From an uncultured Ruminococcus sp. (GTDB lineage Bacteria > Bacillota > Clostridia > Oscillospirales > CAG-272), in contig CACWLT010000007.1 in the NCBI GenBank assembly GCA_902761695.1, forward strand, positions 4,977 through 47,427: a DNA stretch of 42,451 nt. Direction: 5' to 3'. Shown here piece after piece: positions 32,378 through 39,193 of the stretch (the first letter of the stretch is position 1; the number at the start of each line of letters is the position of its first letter). The notes below the pieces were generated by a model. It was given only the letters and a program-made list of their open reading frames with translations, made no database searches and was not told the origin of the DNA. Both the position numbers and the translations under genes were made by a program.

Positions 32378-33907
32378 ATGAAAAAAACTCTCAGCCTTCT
32401 TCTCGCCCTTCTGATGACCGTGTCGGTTTTCGCGTCCTGCTCCACCGGGACAGAGAACAGCGATCCGGGCGAAACCACCGCTTCCCAGGGCGCAGGCGCG
32501 ACGGATGCCCAGTCGCCGGAGGAAACCGAAACGGAATTTATCGATCCCTTTGCCGGCACGGATTTCGGCGGGCGTGATTTCCGCGTCTATACCTCTGTGG
32601 ACGACACCGACGCCACCAACGGCAACGCCTTCATTCAGGGCTCCGGCGAACTGAACGGCGAGGCGGTCAACGACGCCGTTTACGAGCGCAACGCCAAGGT
32701 CAGCGAGCTTCTGAACATCAACCCGACCTTCATCGAGGCCAGCCTGTCCTACTCGAACCACGAGGCCACCATCAAGAAGCAGATCATGGCCGGCTCGGAT
32801 GACTGGGACGTCATGGCCAACGACATCATGGCCTTCGGAAGCCTGGCCCGCGACGGCTATCTGCATAACATTTATTCGAACCAGATCCTCGATCTCACGA
32901 AGAGCTACTGGTACGGCGACGCCATGCGGGACTGCCAGTTCATCGAGGGCGGCATGTACATCCTCATCGGCGACTACTTTACCGACGCCCTCCAGTCCGC
33001 CCACGCGCTCTATTCCAACAAGAACCTCATCAACGACTACTACAACGATCCGAACTACCTGCAGAACATGGTCTTCGAGGGCAAGTGGACCTTTGACACC
33101 ATGATCGACGTGATCAACACTGTCATGCTGGATACGGACGGTGACGGCACCATGAAGGAAGGCGACCGCTTCGGCTTCACCTGCATCGGCATGTGGGGCT
33201 CCATGATCCCGTTCCTGATCGGCACCGACATCCAGTTCATCGAGCGCACCGACGACGGCCCGCAGTACTGCTTCAACAACGAGCGCTCCGTCAAGATCCT
33301 GGAAAAGCTGAACGAGCTGTTCTACGCCCCCGGTTCGCTGACCACCCTGGCCGACTATTCCGACGCCGGTCTGCGCATTGTGTTCGGCGCGGGCCAGAGC
33401 CTCATTATCGGCTACAACCGTCTCGGCGACCTCGCCAAGATGCGGGACATCGAGTTCACCATCGGCATCCTGCCCTACCCGAAGCTGGACGAGGATCAGC
33501 AGAACTACGTCTCCTCCCTCCACGACACCAGCGAGGTCGGCGCGATCCCCATGACCCTCCCGCCGGAGAGCATGGATTTCTGCACCACCTGCCTGGAGGT
33601 CTTCTGCCGTGAGACCGGCAAGACGGTCATTCCGAAGTACTATGAGGAAGGCCTGAAGGTCAAGTACTCCAACGGACAGGACGACGCGAGACTGATCGAC
33701 CTCATCCACGACTCCATCTCCAGCCCGTTCCCGGTGGCCTTCAACGGCACGCTGGGCGGATTCCTGCTGGGCACCTGCTTCTCCACGCCCCTCGGCAGCA
33801 ACAGCACCGACTTCGCCTCCGCCTACAAGAAGAGCGAAAAGGTGGGTCTCAAGAATCTGGATAAGGTGTACAACGCCTTCCAGGCCAATCTGGATAACGG
33901 GAACTGA
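32378..33907 (+). CDS. Extracellular solute-binding lipoprotein (ABC sugar-type), copy 2
   Basis: A 509-residue lipoprotein: signal MKKTLSLLLALLMTVSVFASC with Cys21, an acidic/Thr linker, then DFGGRDFRVYTSVDD and LNGEAVNDAVYERNAKV, the same landmarks as the protein at 29660-31174. Domain II contains WTFDTMIDVINTVMLDTDGDGTMKEGDRFGF. Transported ligand unknown; no permease genes nearby. It is strongly promoted and likely controlled by the palindrome at 32317. The stop is followed by a hairpin at 33940-33973, through which the pseudouridine synthase may be transcribed. Confidence 0.85.
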   Translation: MKKTLSLLLALLMTVSVFASCSTGTENSDPGETTASQGAGATDAQSPEETETEFIDPFAGTDFGGRDFRVYTSVDDTDATNGNAFIQGSGELNGEAVNDAVYERNAKVSELLNINPTFIEASLSYSNHEATIKKQIMAGSDDWDVMANDIMAFGSLARDGYLHNIYSNQILDLTKSYWYGDAMRDCQFIEGGMYILIGDYFTDALQSAHALYSNKNLINDYYNDPNYLQNMVFEGKWTFDTMIDVINTVMLDTDGDGTMKEGDRFGFTCIGMWGSMIPFLIGTDIQFIERTDDGPQYCFNNERSVKILEKLNELFYAPGSLTTLADYSDAGLRIVFGAGQSLIIGYNRLGDLAKMRDIEFTIGILPYPKLDEDQQNYVSSLHDTSEVGAIPMTLPPESMDFCTTCLEVFCRETGKTVIPKYYEEGLKVKYSNGQDDARLIDLIHDSISSPFPVAFNGTLGGFLLGTCFSTPLGSNSTDFASAYKKSEKVGLKNLDKVYNAFQANLDNGN

Positions 33908-33939
33908 GAGTACATAAGACAATAAACCTGATACTCAGC

Positions 33940-33979
33940 GGAGGGATCGTCTTCGGGCGGCCCCTCCCTTTTTGGGAGG
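33940..33979 (+). promoter_or_regulatory. Overlapping hairpins: terminator-like stem and Shine-Dalgarno-sequestering stem
   Basis: GGAGGG (33940-33945) can pair with CCCTCC (33962-33967), followed by TTTTT, a weak terminator for the lipoprotein gene. The same CCTCCC (33963-33968) can instead pair with GGGAGG (33974-33979), the Shine-Dalgarno of the next gene, across a five-T loop. The two stems exclude each other. Confidence 0.5.
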
Positions 33980-33982
33980 ACT

Positions 33983-34651
33983 ATGACGGAAGAAAAGCTG
34001 ATTTTGCCCGATATCCTGGCATTGACCCCGGACTGGACCGTCGCGGTTAAGCCATTCGGCGTCCTGTCGGAGGACGGAGCGGATACCCCGGGGATGCCCT
34101 CCCTTCTGCGGAACGCTCTGAAAGACAGAGGCGCGGCCTTTGAGGATGTTTATCCCGTTCACCGGCTGGACCGCACTACCGAAGGGCTGATGGTTTACGC
34201 CCTGACGAAAAGGGGAGCCTCCGCCTTGTCGCGTCTCGTGACGGAGGGGAAGCTCGTGAAAATATATACAGCCTATGTGACCCTGCCGCCCGATCTGCCG
34301 GAGGAGGGGGAGATGCGGGACCGGCTGTTTTTCGACCGGCGGCGGGACAAGGCCTTCATCCTGCCTGCAGACGCGGACCGGCGGGGGGCGAAGGAGGCCG
34401 TTCTCCGGTACGCGGTGACGGATCGCTTCGACTGGCGGGGACACGCGGCCGCCTCCGTCCGGGTTGAGCTGCTGACGGGGAGGACCCACCAGATCCGCGC
34501 CCAGTTCGCCGCCAGGAAGGCCCCCCTTCTGGGAGACGGAAAATACGGCAGCCGGGTGAACCGGAAAGGGCCGTCCCTGTTCTCAGCGGAGCTGTCCTTC
34601 CCCTGGAACGGCGTGACCGAGCGCTTCACAAGACCGGCGGCACTGAAATAA
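33983..34651 (+). CDS. RluA-family pseudouridine synthase
   Basis: A 222-residue RNA-modifying enzyme that isomerises uridine to pseudouridine, probably in rRNA or tRNA. The catalytic motif is HRLDRTTEGLMVYAL (about 54-68; the Asp of RLD is the nucleophile). VELLTGRTHQIRAQFAARKAPLLGDGKYG is the RluA C-terminal signature. No S4 domain is present, so it is a short RluA-type enzyme. ATG 33983 lies only 3 nt after GGGAGG, close spacing, and that site can be folded into a hairpin. Ends before a bidirectional terminator. Confidence 0.9.
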   Translation: MTEEKLILPDILALTPDWTVAVKPFGVLSEDGADTPGMPSLLRNALKDRGAAFEDVYPVHRLDRTTEGLMVYALTKRGASALSRLVTEGKLVKIYTAYVTLPPDLPEEGEMRDRLFFDRRRDKAFILPADADRRGAKEAVLRYAVTDRFDWRGHAAASVRVELLTGRTHQIRAQFAARKAPLLGDGKYGSRVNRKGPSLFSAELSFPWNGVTERFTRPAALK

Positions 34652-34662
34652 ATATAAAAAAG

Positions 34663-34704
34663 AACGGATCCCCATCCCCCAAAAAGGGAAGAGATCCGTT
34701 TTGT
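34663..34704. terminator. Bidirectional terminator between the pseudouridine synthase and small membrane protein
   Basis: AACGGATC (34663-34670) pairs with GATCCGTT (34693-34700), with an inner CCC/GGG pairing, then TTTTGT; an A-rich tract lies on the other side. Confidence 0.75.
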
Positions 34705-34718
34705 CTTCGTCCGCCGGG

Positions 34719-35123
34719 TCATCCCGGCTTGTGTAAAGAGTGCTTGTCCGAAGGGAGGGCCGTTTTTCGGGAGATCCGCCATTTTTGCCATTTTTCCTTC
34801 TGCTCCCGCCATTTCCGGAGTGCTGCCCGGCGCAGGAGCTTCAGACGGGTGAGGGTGCGCCTGTCCCGGGGGAAGAGACGCCGCAGAAGAAAGATGGCGA
34901 TAAGGAGGGTCACCAGCTTCTCCGGGGTGAAGGGGAACCAGAGAAAGGCCATATAAGCGGAGGACACGGCGATCATCCACCCGGCGCGGAGCACGGTGCC
35001 CAGCCCGAAGAGGATATAGGACCAGCCGTTGGTGCAGAGCCACCCCAGCCCGAAGCACAGCAGAAAACGGGGGTTGAGAATACACTCCGCCGCCGCGCGC
35101 AGTTTTGATCCGACGTCCGCCAT
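34719..35123 (-). CDS. Small membrane protein of unknown function
   Basis: A 134-residue protein with two or three membrane helices (about 18-35 FLLCFGLGWLCTNGWSYILFG, 43-62 and 68-82) and a strongly basic C-terminal tail (RDRRTLTRLKLLRRAALRKWREQKEKWQKW). The segment NPRFLLCFGLGWLCTNGWSY recurs in clostridial hypothetical proteins. No function can be assigned. RBS AAGGAGG 3 nt before the ATG. It has its own promoter. Confidence 0.72.
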   Translation of the reverse strand: MADVGSKLRAAAECILNPRFLLCFGLGWLCTNGWSYILFGLGTVLRAGWMIAVSSAYMAFLWFPFTPEKLVTLLIAIFLLRRLFPRDRRTLTRLKLLRRAALRKWREQKEKWQKWRISRKTALPSDKHSLHKPG

Positions 35124-35164
35124 GCGCCGCCTCCTTCCGTCACTACCGTCATTGTCCGCGCTCT

Positions 35165-35193
35165 ATTGTAGCACGGAGAAAGGGCGAAGTCAA
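35165..35193 (-). promoter_or_regulatory. Sigma-A promoter of the small membrane protein
   Basis: Minus strand TTGACT (35193-35188), 17-nt spacer, TACAAT (35170-35165), with TGC before the -10. Confidence 0.8.
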
Positions 35194-35264
35194 TGAAAAT
35201 ACGATTAAGAATTGTGAAGGTGAATTGTGAAGAGATGTTAATTCTGCGCCTCGTCCTTCCCCCC

Positions 35265-35293
35265 TTGACTTTTCCGCCGGACTATGGTATACT
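35265..35293 (+). promoter_or_regulatory. Sigma-A promoter of the ECF S component
   Basis: TTGACT (35265-35270), 17-nt spacer, TATACT (35288-35293), with TGG before the -10. The leader to ATG 35398 is about 97 nt. Confidence 0.82.
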
Positions 35294-35308
35294 GCATGCA
35301 ATCACCCA

Positions 35309-35346
35309 CACGAAGCGGGCACGGACGCGTTCACGAAGCGGCGCGT
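35309..35346 (+). promoter_or_regulatory. Leader of the ECF S component with 10-bp direct repeats and a hairpin
   Basis: CACGAAGCGG occurs at 35309-35318 and 35332-35341 (23-nt period). ACGCG (35325-35329) pairs with CGCGT (35342-35346). S-component genes are often riboswitch-controlled, but I cannot match this leader to a known riboswitch class. A pyrimidine-rich stretch follows. Confidence 0.35.
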
Positions 35347-35397
35347 TTTGTGTCCTTTTCTCTTTTTCAGGTGAAATCATTCTTTTCCGAGGTATTT

Positions 35398-35964
35398 ATG
35401 TCCAAGAAGTCTTCCGAAAAGAGGCAGCTCCGCGAAGCCGTGGCCGAACGCCGGGAGGAGCTGAGACGGCTGATTTACGCCGCCCTGTTCCTGGCCCTCG
35501 CCTTCCTGCTGCCCTTCCTCACCGCCAATAACCGCGCGCTGAACACCCTGCTTTCCCCCATGCACATTCCGGCCTTTCTCTGCGGGCTGATCTGCGGACC
35601 GGGCTGGGGTGCCGCCGTGGGCTTCTGCGCCCCGCTGCTCCGCTCCGTGGTTCTGGGCATGCCTCCCATTGCGATGGCGGCCTGCATGGCGTTTGAGCTG
35701 GCTGCTTACGGCGCGGTTTCCGGACTGCTCCGCCGCTTCCTGCCGCGAAAGTTCTGGGCGCTCTACGTGTCCATCGCCGTTTCCATGGTGATCGGACGGC
35801 TGGTGTTCTGCCTGGTGGGCGTGAAACTTCTGAGCGTGGAGCAGGCGTTCCTTGCCTATTTCGGCTCCCAGTTCGTCAGCACCTGGCTGGGGATCCTCAT
35901 TCACCTGGCCATCGTCCCGCCCATCGTCTACGCCATCGACCGCTACCGGAAGCGCAATCCGTGA
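35398..35964 (+). CDS. ECF transporter S component (vitamin-uptake type)
   Basis: A 188-residue membrane protein with about six helices. ATG 35398 is used because the upstream in-frame codons have no binding site and lie in the leader; GAGG is 5-6 nt upstream. A basic N-terminus (KRQLREAVAERREELRR) precedes LIYAALFLALAFLLPFLT. The stretch LLSPMHIPAFLCGLICGPGWGAAVGFCAPLLRSVVLGMPP is the S-component signature seen in pantothenate- and folate-type members. It would capture a vitamin and dock to an EcfAA'T module encoded elsewhere. The vitamin is not determined. Confidence 0.85.
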   Translation: MSKKSSEKRQLREAVAERREELRRLIYAALFLALAFLLPFLTANNRALNTLLSPMHIPAFLCGLICGPGWGAAVGFCAPLLRSVVLGMPPIAMAACMAFELAAYGAVSGLLRRFLPRKFWALYVSIAVSMVIGRLVFCLVGVKLLSVEQAFLAYFGSQFVSTWLGILIHLAIVPPIVYAIDRYRKRNP

Positions 35965-35980
35965 GCGGAAATATCCCTCC

Positions 35981-36012
35981 AAGCTGTCGTGCTCCGGCGC
36001 GGCGGCTTTTTT
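35981..36012 (+). terminator. Intrinsic terminator after the ECF S component
   Basis: AAGCTGTCGTGC (35981-35992), loop TCCG, GCGCGGCGGCTT (35997-36008): a 12-bp stem with G-U pairs, followed by TTTT. Confidence 0.82.
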
Positions 36013-36021
36013 CACGGTGTG

Positions 36022-36621
36022 TTAACCCATCAGCGGAGAAAGCAGAGGGACGGCGAAGAACATGACGAGGAAGACGGCGATATAAACCAGCGTCCGGTCC
36101 GCGAAGGTGCCGTCTCCGGGTGCGGCCTTCGAGAGGCGGGGGGAGCCGAGCAGGAGGACGCAGGCGATGAAATACCCGATCCAGGCCCCGCAGGTGTTGA
36201 GGATCACGTCGTCCACATCGGTGTGCCCGGAGAAGAGCTGCATGAGCTCGATGAAGAGGGACAGCGCAAGCCCCGCGAGAACCGTCCGCCGCCCGTCCCG
36301 GAACCGCCGGTAGAGCAGTGGCAGCAGAAATCCCCAGGGCAGAAACAGCAGGATATTCAGAACAGCCTCCGCCGGAGCCGCCCACATGCGCACAAAGGGC
36401 GTCAGGTTCAGCCGGGGATTGAAGACGGCGTTTCTGCAGTCCGGCAGTCCGCAGGCGATCCACACCGCCGCCAGATAGACCGCCAGGCCGTAGTACGCCG
36501 CCGTCCGTCCCCATCCGCCGGGGAGCAGGGGATGGAGCAGGAGAAAGACCGGCAGCAGCAGGGCGGCGGGCAGCAGGATGCGGGGGAGGGTGAAGGAGAG
36601 AAAGAAGAGGAGCGTGTCCAT
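36022..36621 (-). CDS. VanZ-like family membrane protein
   Basis: A 199-residue protein with about five helices. ATG 36621 is chosen because GGAGG lies 7 nt upstream; longer in-frame extension upstream crosses a terminator and is not coding. VanZ landmarks are present: NPRLNLTPFVRMW, EAVLNILLFLPWGFLLPLLYRRFRD and LALSLFIELMQLFSGHTDVDDVILNTCGAWIGYFIA. VanZ itself gives low-level teicoplanin resistance, but most chromosomal members have no proven role, so resistance is not implied. Confidence 0.88.
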   Translation of the reverse strand: MDTLLFFLSFTLPRILLPAALLLPVFLLLHPLLPGGWGRTAAYYGLAVYLAAVWIACGLPDCRNAVFNPRLNLTPFVRMWAAPAEAVLNILLFLPWGFLLPLLYRRFRDGRRTVLAGLALSLFIELMQLFSGHTDVDDVILNTCGAWIGYFIACVLLLGSPRLSKAAPGDGTFADRTLVYIAVFLVMFFAVPLLSPLMG

Positions 36622-36656
36622 CGTGAGGCCTCCGATTCCGGGAAATGCGCCGACCC

Positions 36657-36683
36657 GGACAGACCGGCGGCAGGTGTCTGTCC
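36657..36683. repeat. 8-bp inverted repeat in the vanZ-like leader
   Basis: GGACAGAC (36657-36664) and GTCTGTCC (36676-36683) are exact inverted copies 11 nt apart, 36 bp upstream of the vanZ-like start. Operator or leader hairpin; no promoter is evident nearby. Confidence 0.4.
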
Positions 36684-36690
36684 CCATCAT

Positions 36691-36728
36691 AACAAAACCG
36701 ACAGCACCCCGCAAGGGGAACGCTGTCG
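36691..36728 (-). terminator. Intrinsic terminator after the minus-strand Gfo/Idh gene
   Basis: On the minus strand CGACAGC (36728-36722) with CCCC pairs with GGGG and GCTGTCG (36705-36699), then GTTTTGTT. Confidence 0.88.
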
Positions 36729-36792
36729 ATTTCATCTCTCTTTCCCGAAAGCTTAATCCGGGCTTCATTTATTTCCCGGACGGGGGGATATT

Positions 36793-37884
36793 TCAGATCT
36801 CCGGGATCTTGATCTTTACCTCGCACTTTTCTCTCGCGGAGGTCAGCATGGCGTCGAGGATCGCCTGGTTGTAGATGATCTGGGAGGTGGGGATGGGAGC
36901 CTTGCCGCCCTTTTCCACCTGATCTACGAAGTCGCGGACCTTCATGAAGAAGATGTCGCCCCGGGTCTGCTCCAGGGAGAGGGGCGTGGTCACGGGCTCG
37001 CCGCACTGGTCGTGCATCAGGTAAAGGCCCGCGATGTCGCCGCTGATGATGGAGCCCCAGAGGGGATTCGGCGAGGGAGCGGTGGCCTTCAGACCGGCGT
37101 CCGTGCCCAGGATGATGAAGTCGGAGCAGATGTCCATGTGCATGGCCCAGGCCATCCGGTAGTCCAGGATGATGTCCCCCTCCAGCCGGATGAAGGCGGC
37201 GGAAAAGTCGTCCACGGAGAAGCGGTCCGCCTCGGGATAGTACTTCGGGTTCTTGCCGAAGAAGTCCGAGGTGTAGGCGGAGACGGAGAGGGGCTTCGGA
37301 TAGCCGATGGAGTTCAGGGACAGATCCAGGGAATAGCAGCCCAGGTCGCCGATGGCCCCGAAGACCGCCTTGTCCTTGTCGATGAAGGTGCTGCCGGGAA
37401 TGCCGCGCCGACGGGAGCCGCCGATCTGCACGTAATAGATCTTCCCGAGCTCTCCGGATTCCACGATGCGCTTGATCTTTCTGCAGTTGTTGTTGTAGCG
37501 GGGCTGGAAGCCGACGGTCAGGATCTTGCCGCTTTTCTTCTCCGCCCGCATGATGTCGATGCCTTCCGCCAGGGTGACACACATGGGCTTTTCCAGAAGC
37601 ACGTGCTTGCCGGATTCCAGGGCGGCGATGGCGCAGACGGCGTGCTGTCCGTTGTAGGTGCAGACGGATACCGCGTCGATGTCGTCCCGCTTGCAGAGCT
37701 CTTCGTGGGTCTCGTAGGCGGCCGCGTCGGTCCAGCCGAACTCGTCCAGGAATTTTCTCGCCTTGCCGGGGATGATGTCCGCGCCGGCCACCACCTCCAC
37801 GTCGGGCATCTGTCTGTAGGAATTCGCGTGGGCGTGGGCGATGCCGCCGGTGCCGATTATGCCGATTCTCAGCTTGTCTGCCAT
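36793..37884 (-). CDS. Gfo/Idh/MocA-family oxidoreductase (second copy)
   Basis: A 363-residue NAD(P)-dependent oxidoreductase. ATG 37884 is chosen for GGAGG 5 nt upstream. The Rossmann start is canonical (LRIGIIGTGGIAHAHANSY), with SVCTYNGQHAVCAIAALESGKHVLLEKPMCVTLAEG (the EKP motif, about 92-127) and VGFQPRYNNNCRKIKRIVESGELGKIYYVQ. The catalytic region GAIGDLGCYSLDLSLNSIG has the D-x3-(H/Y) pattern with Tyr. It differs from the copy at 21760, so the two probably act on different sugars or polyols. Monocistronic with its own promoter. Confidence 0.9.
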   Translation of the reverse strand: MADKLRIGIIGTGGIAHAHANSYRQMPDVEVVAGADIIPGKARKFLDEFGWTDAAAYETHEELCKRDDIDAVSVCTYNGQHAVCAIAALESGKHVLLEKPMCVTLAEGIDIMRAEKKSGKILTVGFQPRYNNNCRKIKRIVESGELGKIYYVQIGGSRRRGIPGSTFIDKDKAVFGAIGDLGCYSLDLSLNSIGYPKPLSVSAYTSDFFGKNPKYYPEADRFSVDDFSAAFIRLEGDIILDYRMAWAMHMDICSDFIILGTDAGLKATAPSPNPLWGSIISGDIAGLYLMHDQCGEPVTTPLSLEQTRGDIFFMKVRDFVDQVEKGGKAPIPTSQIIYNQAILDAMLTSAREKCEVKIKIPEI

Positions 37885-37924
37885 AGGAACCTCCGTATTA
37901 TCCGGGATGAAATGGATCGTCCTC

Positions 37925-37953
37925 ATTGTAGCATCCCGACAGAAAAAAGTCAA
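37925..37953 (-). promoter_or_regulatory. Sigma-A promoter of the second Gfo/Idh gene
   Basis: Minus strand TTGACT (37953-37948), 17-nt spacer, TACAAT (37930-37925), with TGC before the -10. Confidence 0.82.
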
Positions 37954-37990
37954 GCGGGGACGCGGATTTGTGCAGAAAGTCGAAATACCC

Positions 37991-38019
37991 TTGCCAAGCG
38001 GATGGAAATATGGTACAAT
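37991..38019 (+). promoter_or_regulatory. Sigma-A promoter of luxE-luxC
   Basis: TTGCCA (37991-37996), 17-nt spacer, TACAAT (38014-38019), with TGG before the -10. Divergent from the Gfo/Idh promoter, 37 bp between the two -35 boxes. Confidence 0.78.
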
Positions 38020-38056
38020 GAAACCGCCAAACGAATGCGGGAAGGGAGGCGCGGAC

Positions 38057-39193
38057 ATGGGAGCGCGGGAAAAGCTGTTCCGCTGGCGGGATCCCTACGA
38101 CACGGAGGGGACGGAAGCGTTATTCGTTGCCGCCATGCGGGAGAACGCCGCCTATGCCTGGGCCCGCTGTCCGGAATACCGGGCGATTCTGGATGATCAG
38201 GGCTTTTCTCCCGAGGATCTGCAGTCGCCGGAGGACCTCGCCCGCCTGCCCTTTCTGCCCACCGCCTTTCTGAAAGCGCATCGGCTCTTCTCCATGCCGC
38301 GCTCCCGGATGCTGATCCGGGCTGCCTCTTCCGGAACAAGCGGGGCGGGGCACAGCGAGATCGGGCTGGAATGCGGCGCGCTGGCGGCGGGGGCGCGGAT
38401 GGTGGTGAAGGCGGCCTCTGCCCGGCATATCCTGTCTCCGGTGCCCTGTCATTACGTGATTTTCGGCTATCCGCCCCGGGGAACGGACGCCGCCGCGGCA
38501 AAAACAGCCTTCGGATATACCTTCCTGGCCCCCGCCCTCAGCCGGACCTACGCTATCCGAAAAACGGAGGCGGGGTATCGGCCGGAGCTTGACGGGGCGA
38601 TCCGGGCGCTGGAAAGACACGAAAAATCCCCCTTTCCCACCCGGCTCATGGGCTTCCCCGCCTATGTGTATTTCACCCTGAAGCGGATGGAGGAGCAGGG
38701 GATCGCCCTTCGCCTGCCCGCCGGATCCTCGGTGATGCTGGGAGGCGGCTGGAAGCAGCACTGGCGGGAGCGGGTCGACAAGGGGGAGATGTACGCCCTC
38801 ATTCGTCGGACCCTGAGCATTCCGGAGGAGTTGGTCATGGAGAGCTACGGGGCGGCGGAGCATCCCATCCTCTACTGCGACTGCACGGCCCACCGGTTCC
38901 ACGTGCCCGTGTATTCCCGGGTCATCATCCGGGATCCCGTCACCCTGGAGCCTCTGCCCATGGGGAAAGCCGGGCTGGTCAACCTCTTAACGCCCATGAT
39001 TTTTGCCACCCCCGTGCTCAGCGTGCTGACCGACGATTTCGGTGTCCTTCATCCGGGAGGCGACTGTCCCTGTGGGAAAAAATCCCCGTGGCTGGAGATC
39101 ATCGGCCGGACGGGGATGGGGGAGATCCGGACCTGCGCCGCCGGAGCGGAAGGACTGCTCTCCGGCCTGACTGCGGAAGGAGGCATCTCATGA
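38057..39193 (+). CDS. luxE: LuxE-type acyl-protein synthetase
   Basis: A 378-residue adenylating enzyme. In luminous bacteria LuxE activates a fatty acid as acyl-AMP and passes it to LuxC. ATG 38057 is chosen for GGGAGG 8 nt upstream. Motifs: LARLPFLPTAFLKAHRLFS, the P-loop-like SSGTSGAGHSEI (about 90-101), LMGFPAYVYFTLKRM, VMLGGGWKQHWRERVDKGEMYALI, and VMESYGAAEHPILYCDC. The end VLTDDFGVLHPGGDCPCGKKSPWLEIIGRTG matches the family. It overlaps luxC by ATGA (39190-39193), so the pair is co-translated. No luciferase or luxD is present. Confidence 0.88.
   Translation: MGAREKLFRWRDPYDTEGTEALFVAAMRENAAYAWARCPEYRAILDDQGFSPEDLQSPEDLARLPFLPTAFLKAHRLFSMPRSRMLIRAASSGTSGAGHSEIGLECGALAAGARMVVKAASARHILSPVPCHYVIFGYPPRGTDAAAAKTAFGYTFLAPALSRTYAIRKTEAGYRPELDGAIRALERHEKSPFPTRLMGFPAYVYFTLKRMEEQGIALRLPAGSSVMLGGGWKQHWRERVDKGEMYALIRRTLSIPEELVMESYGAAEHPILYCDCTAHRFHVPVYSRVIIRDPVTLEPLPMGKAGLVNLLTPMIFATPVLSVLTDDFGVLHPGGDCPCGKKSPWLEIIGRTGMGEIRTCAAGAEGLLSGLTAEGGIS

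Noticed and set aside
32333..33922. 529-codon minus-strand frame opposite solute-binding lipoprotein 2
   Set aside because: Lies antisense to a protein with signal peptide, lipobox and family landmarks; no binding site or promoter in that orientation.
35294..35397. Tetrahydrofolate, TPP or preQ1 riboswitch before the ECF S component
   Set aside because: I could not find the conserved core sequences of these classes in the leader, so no class is claimed.
36022..36621. Vancomycin/teicoplanin resistance cluster
   Set aside because: Only a VanZ-like protein is present, with no vanHAX or regulator; this family is common in Firmicutes without a resistance role.
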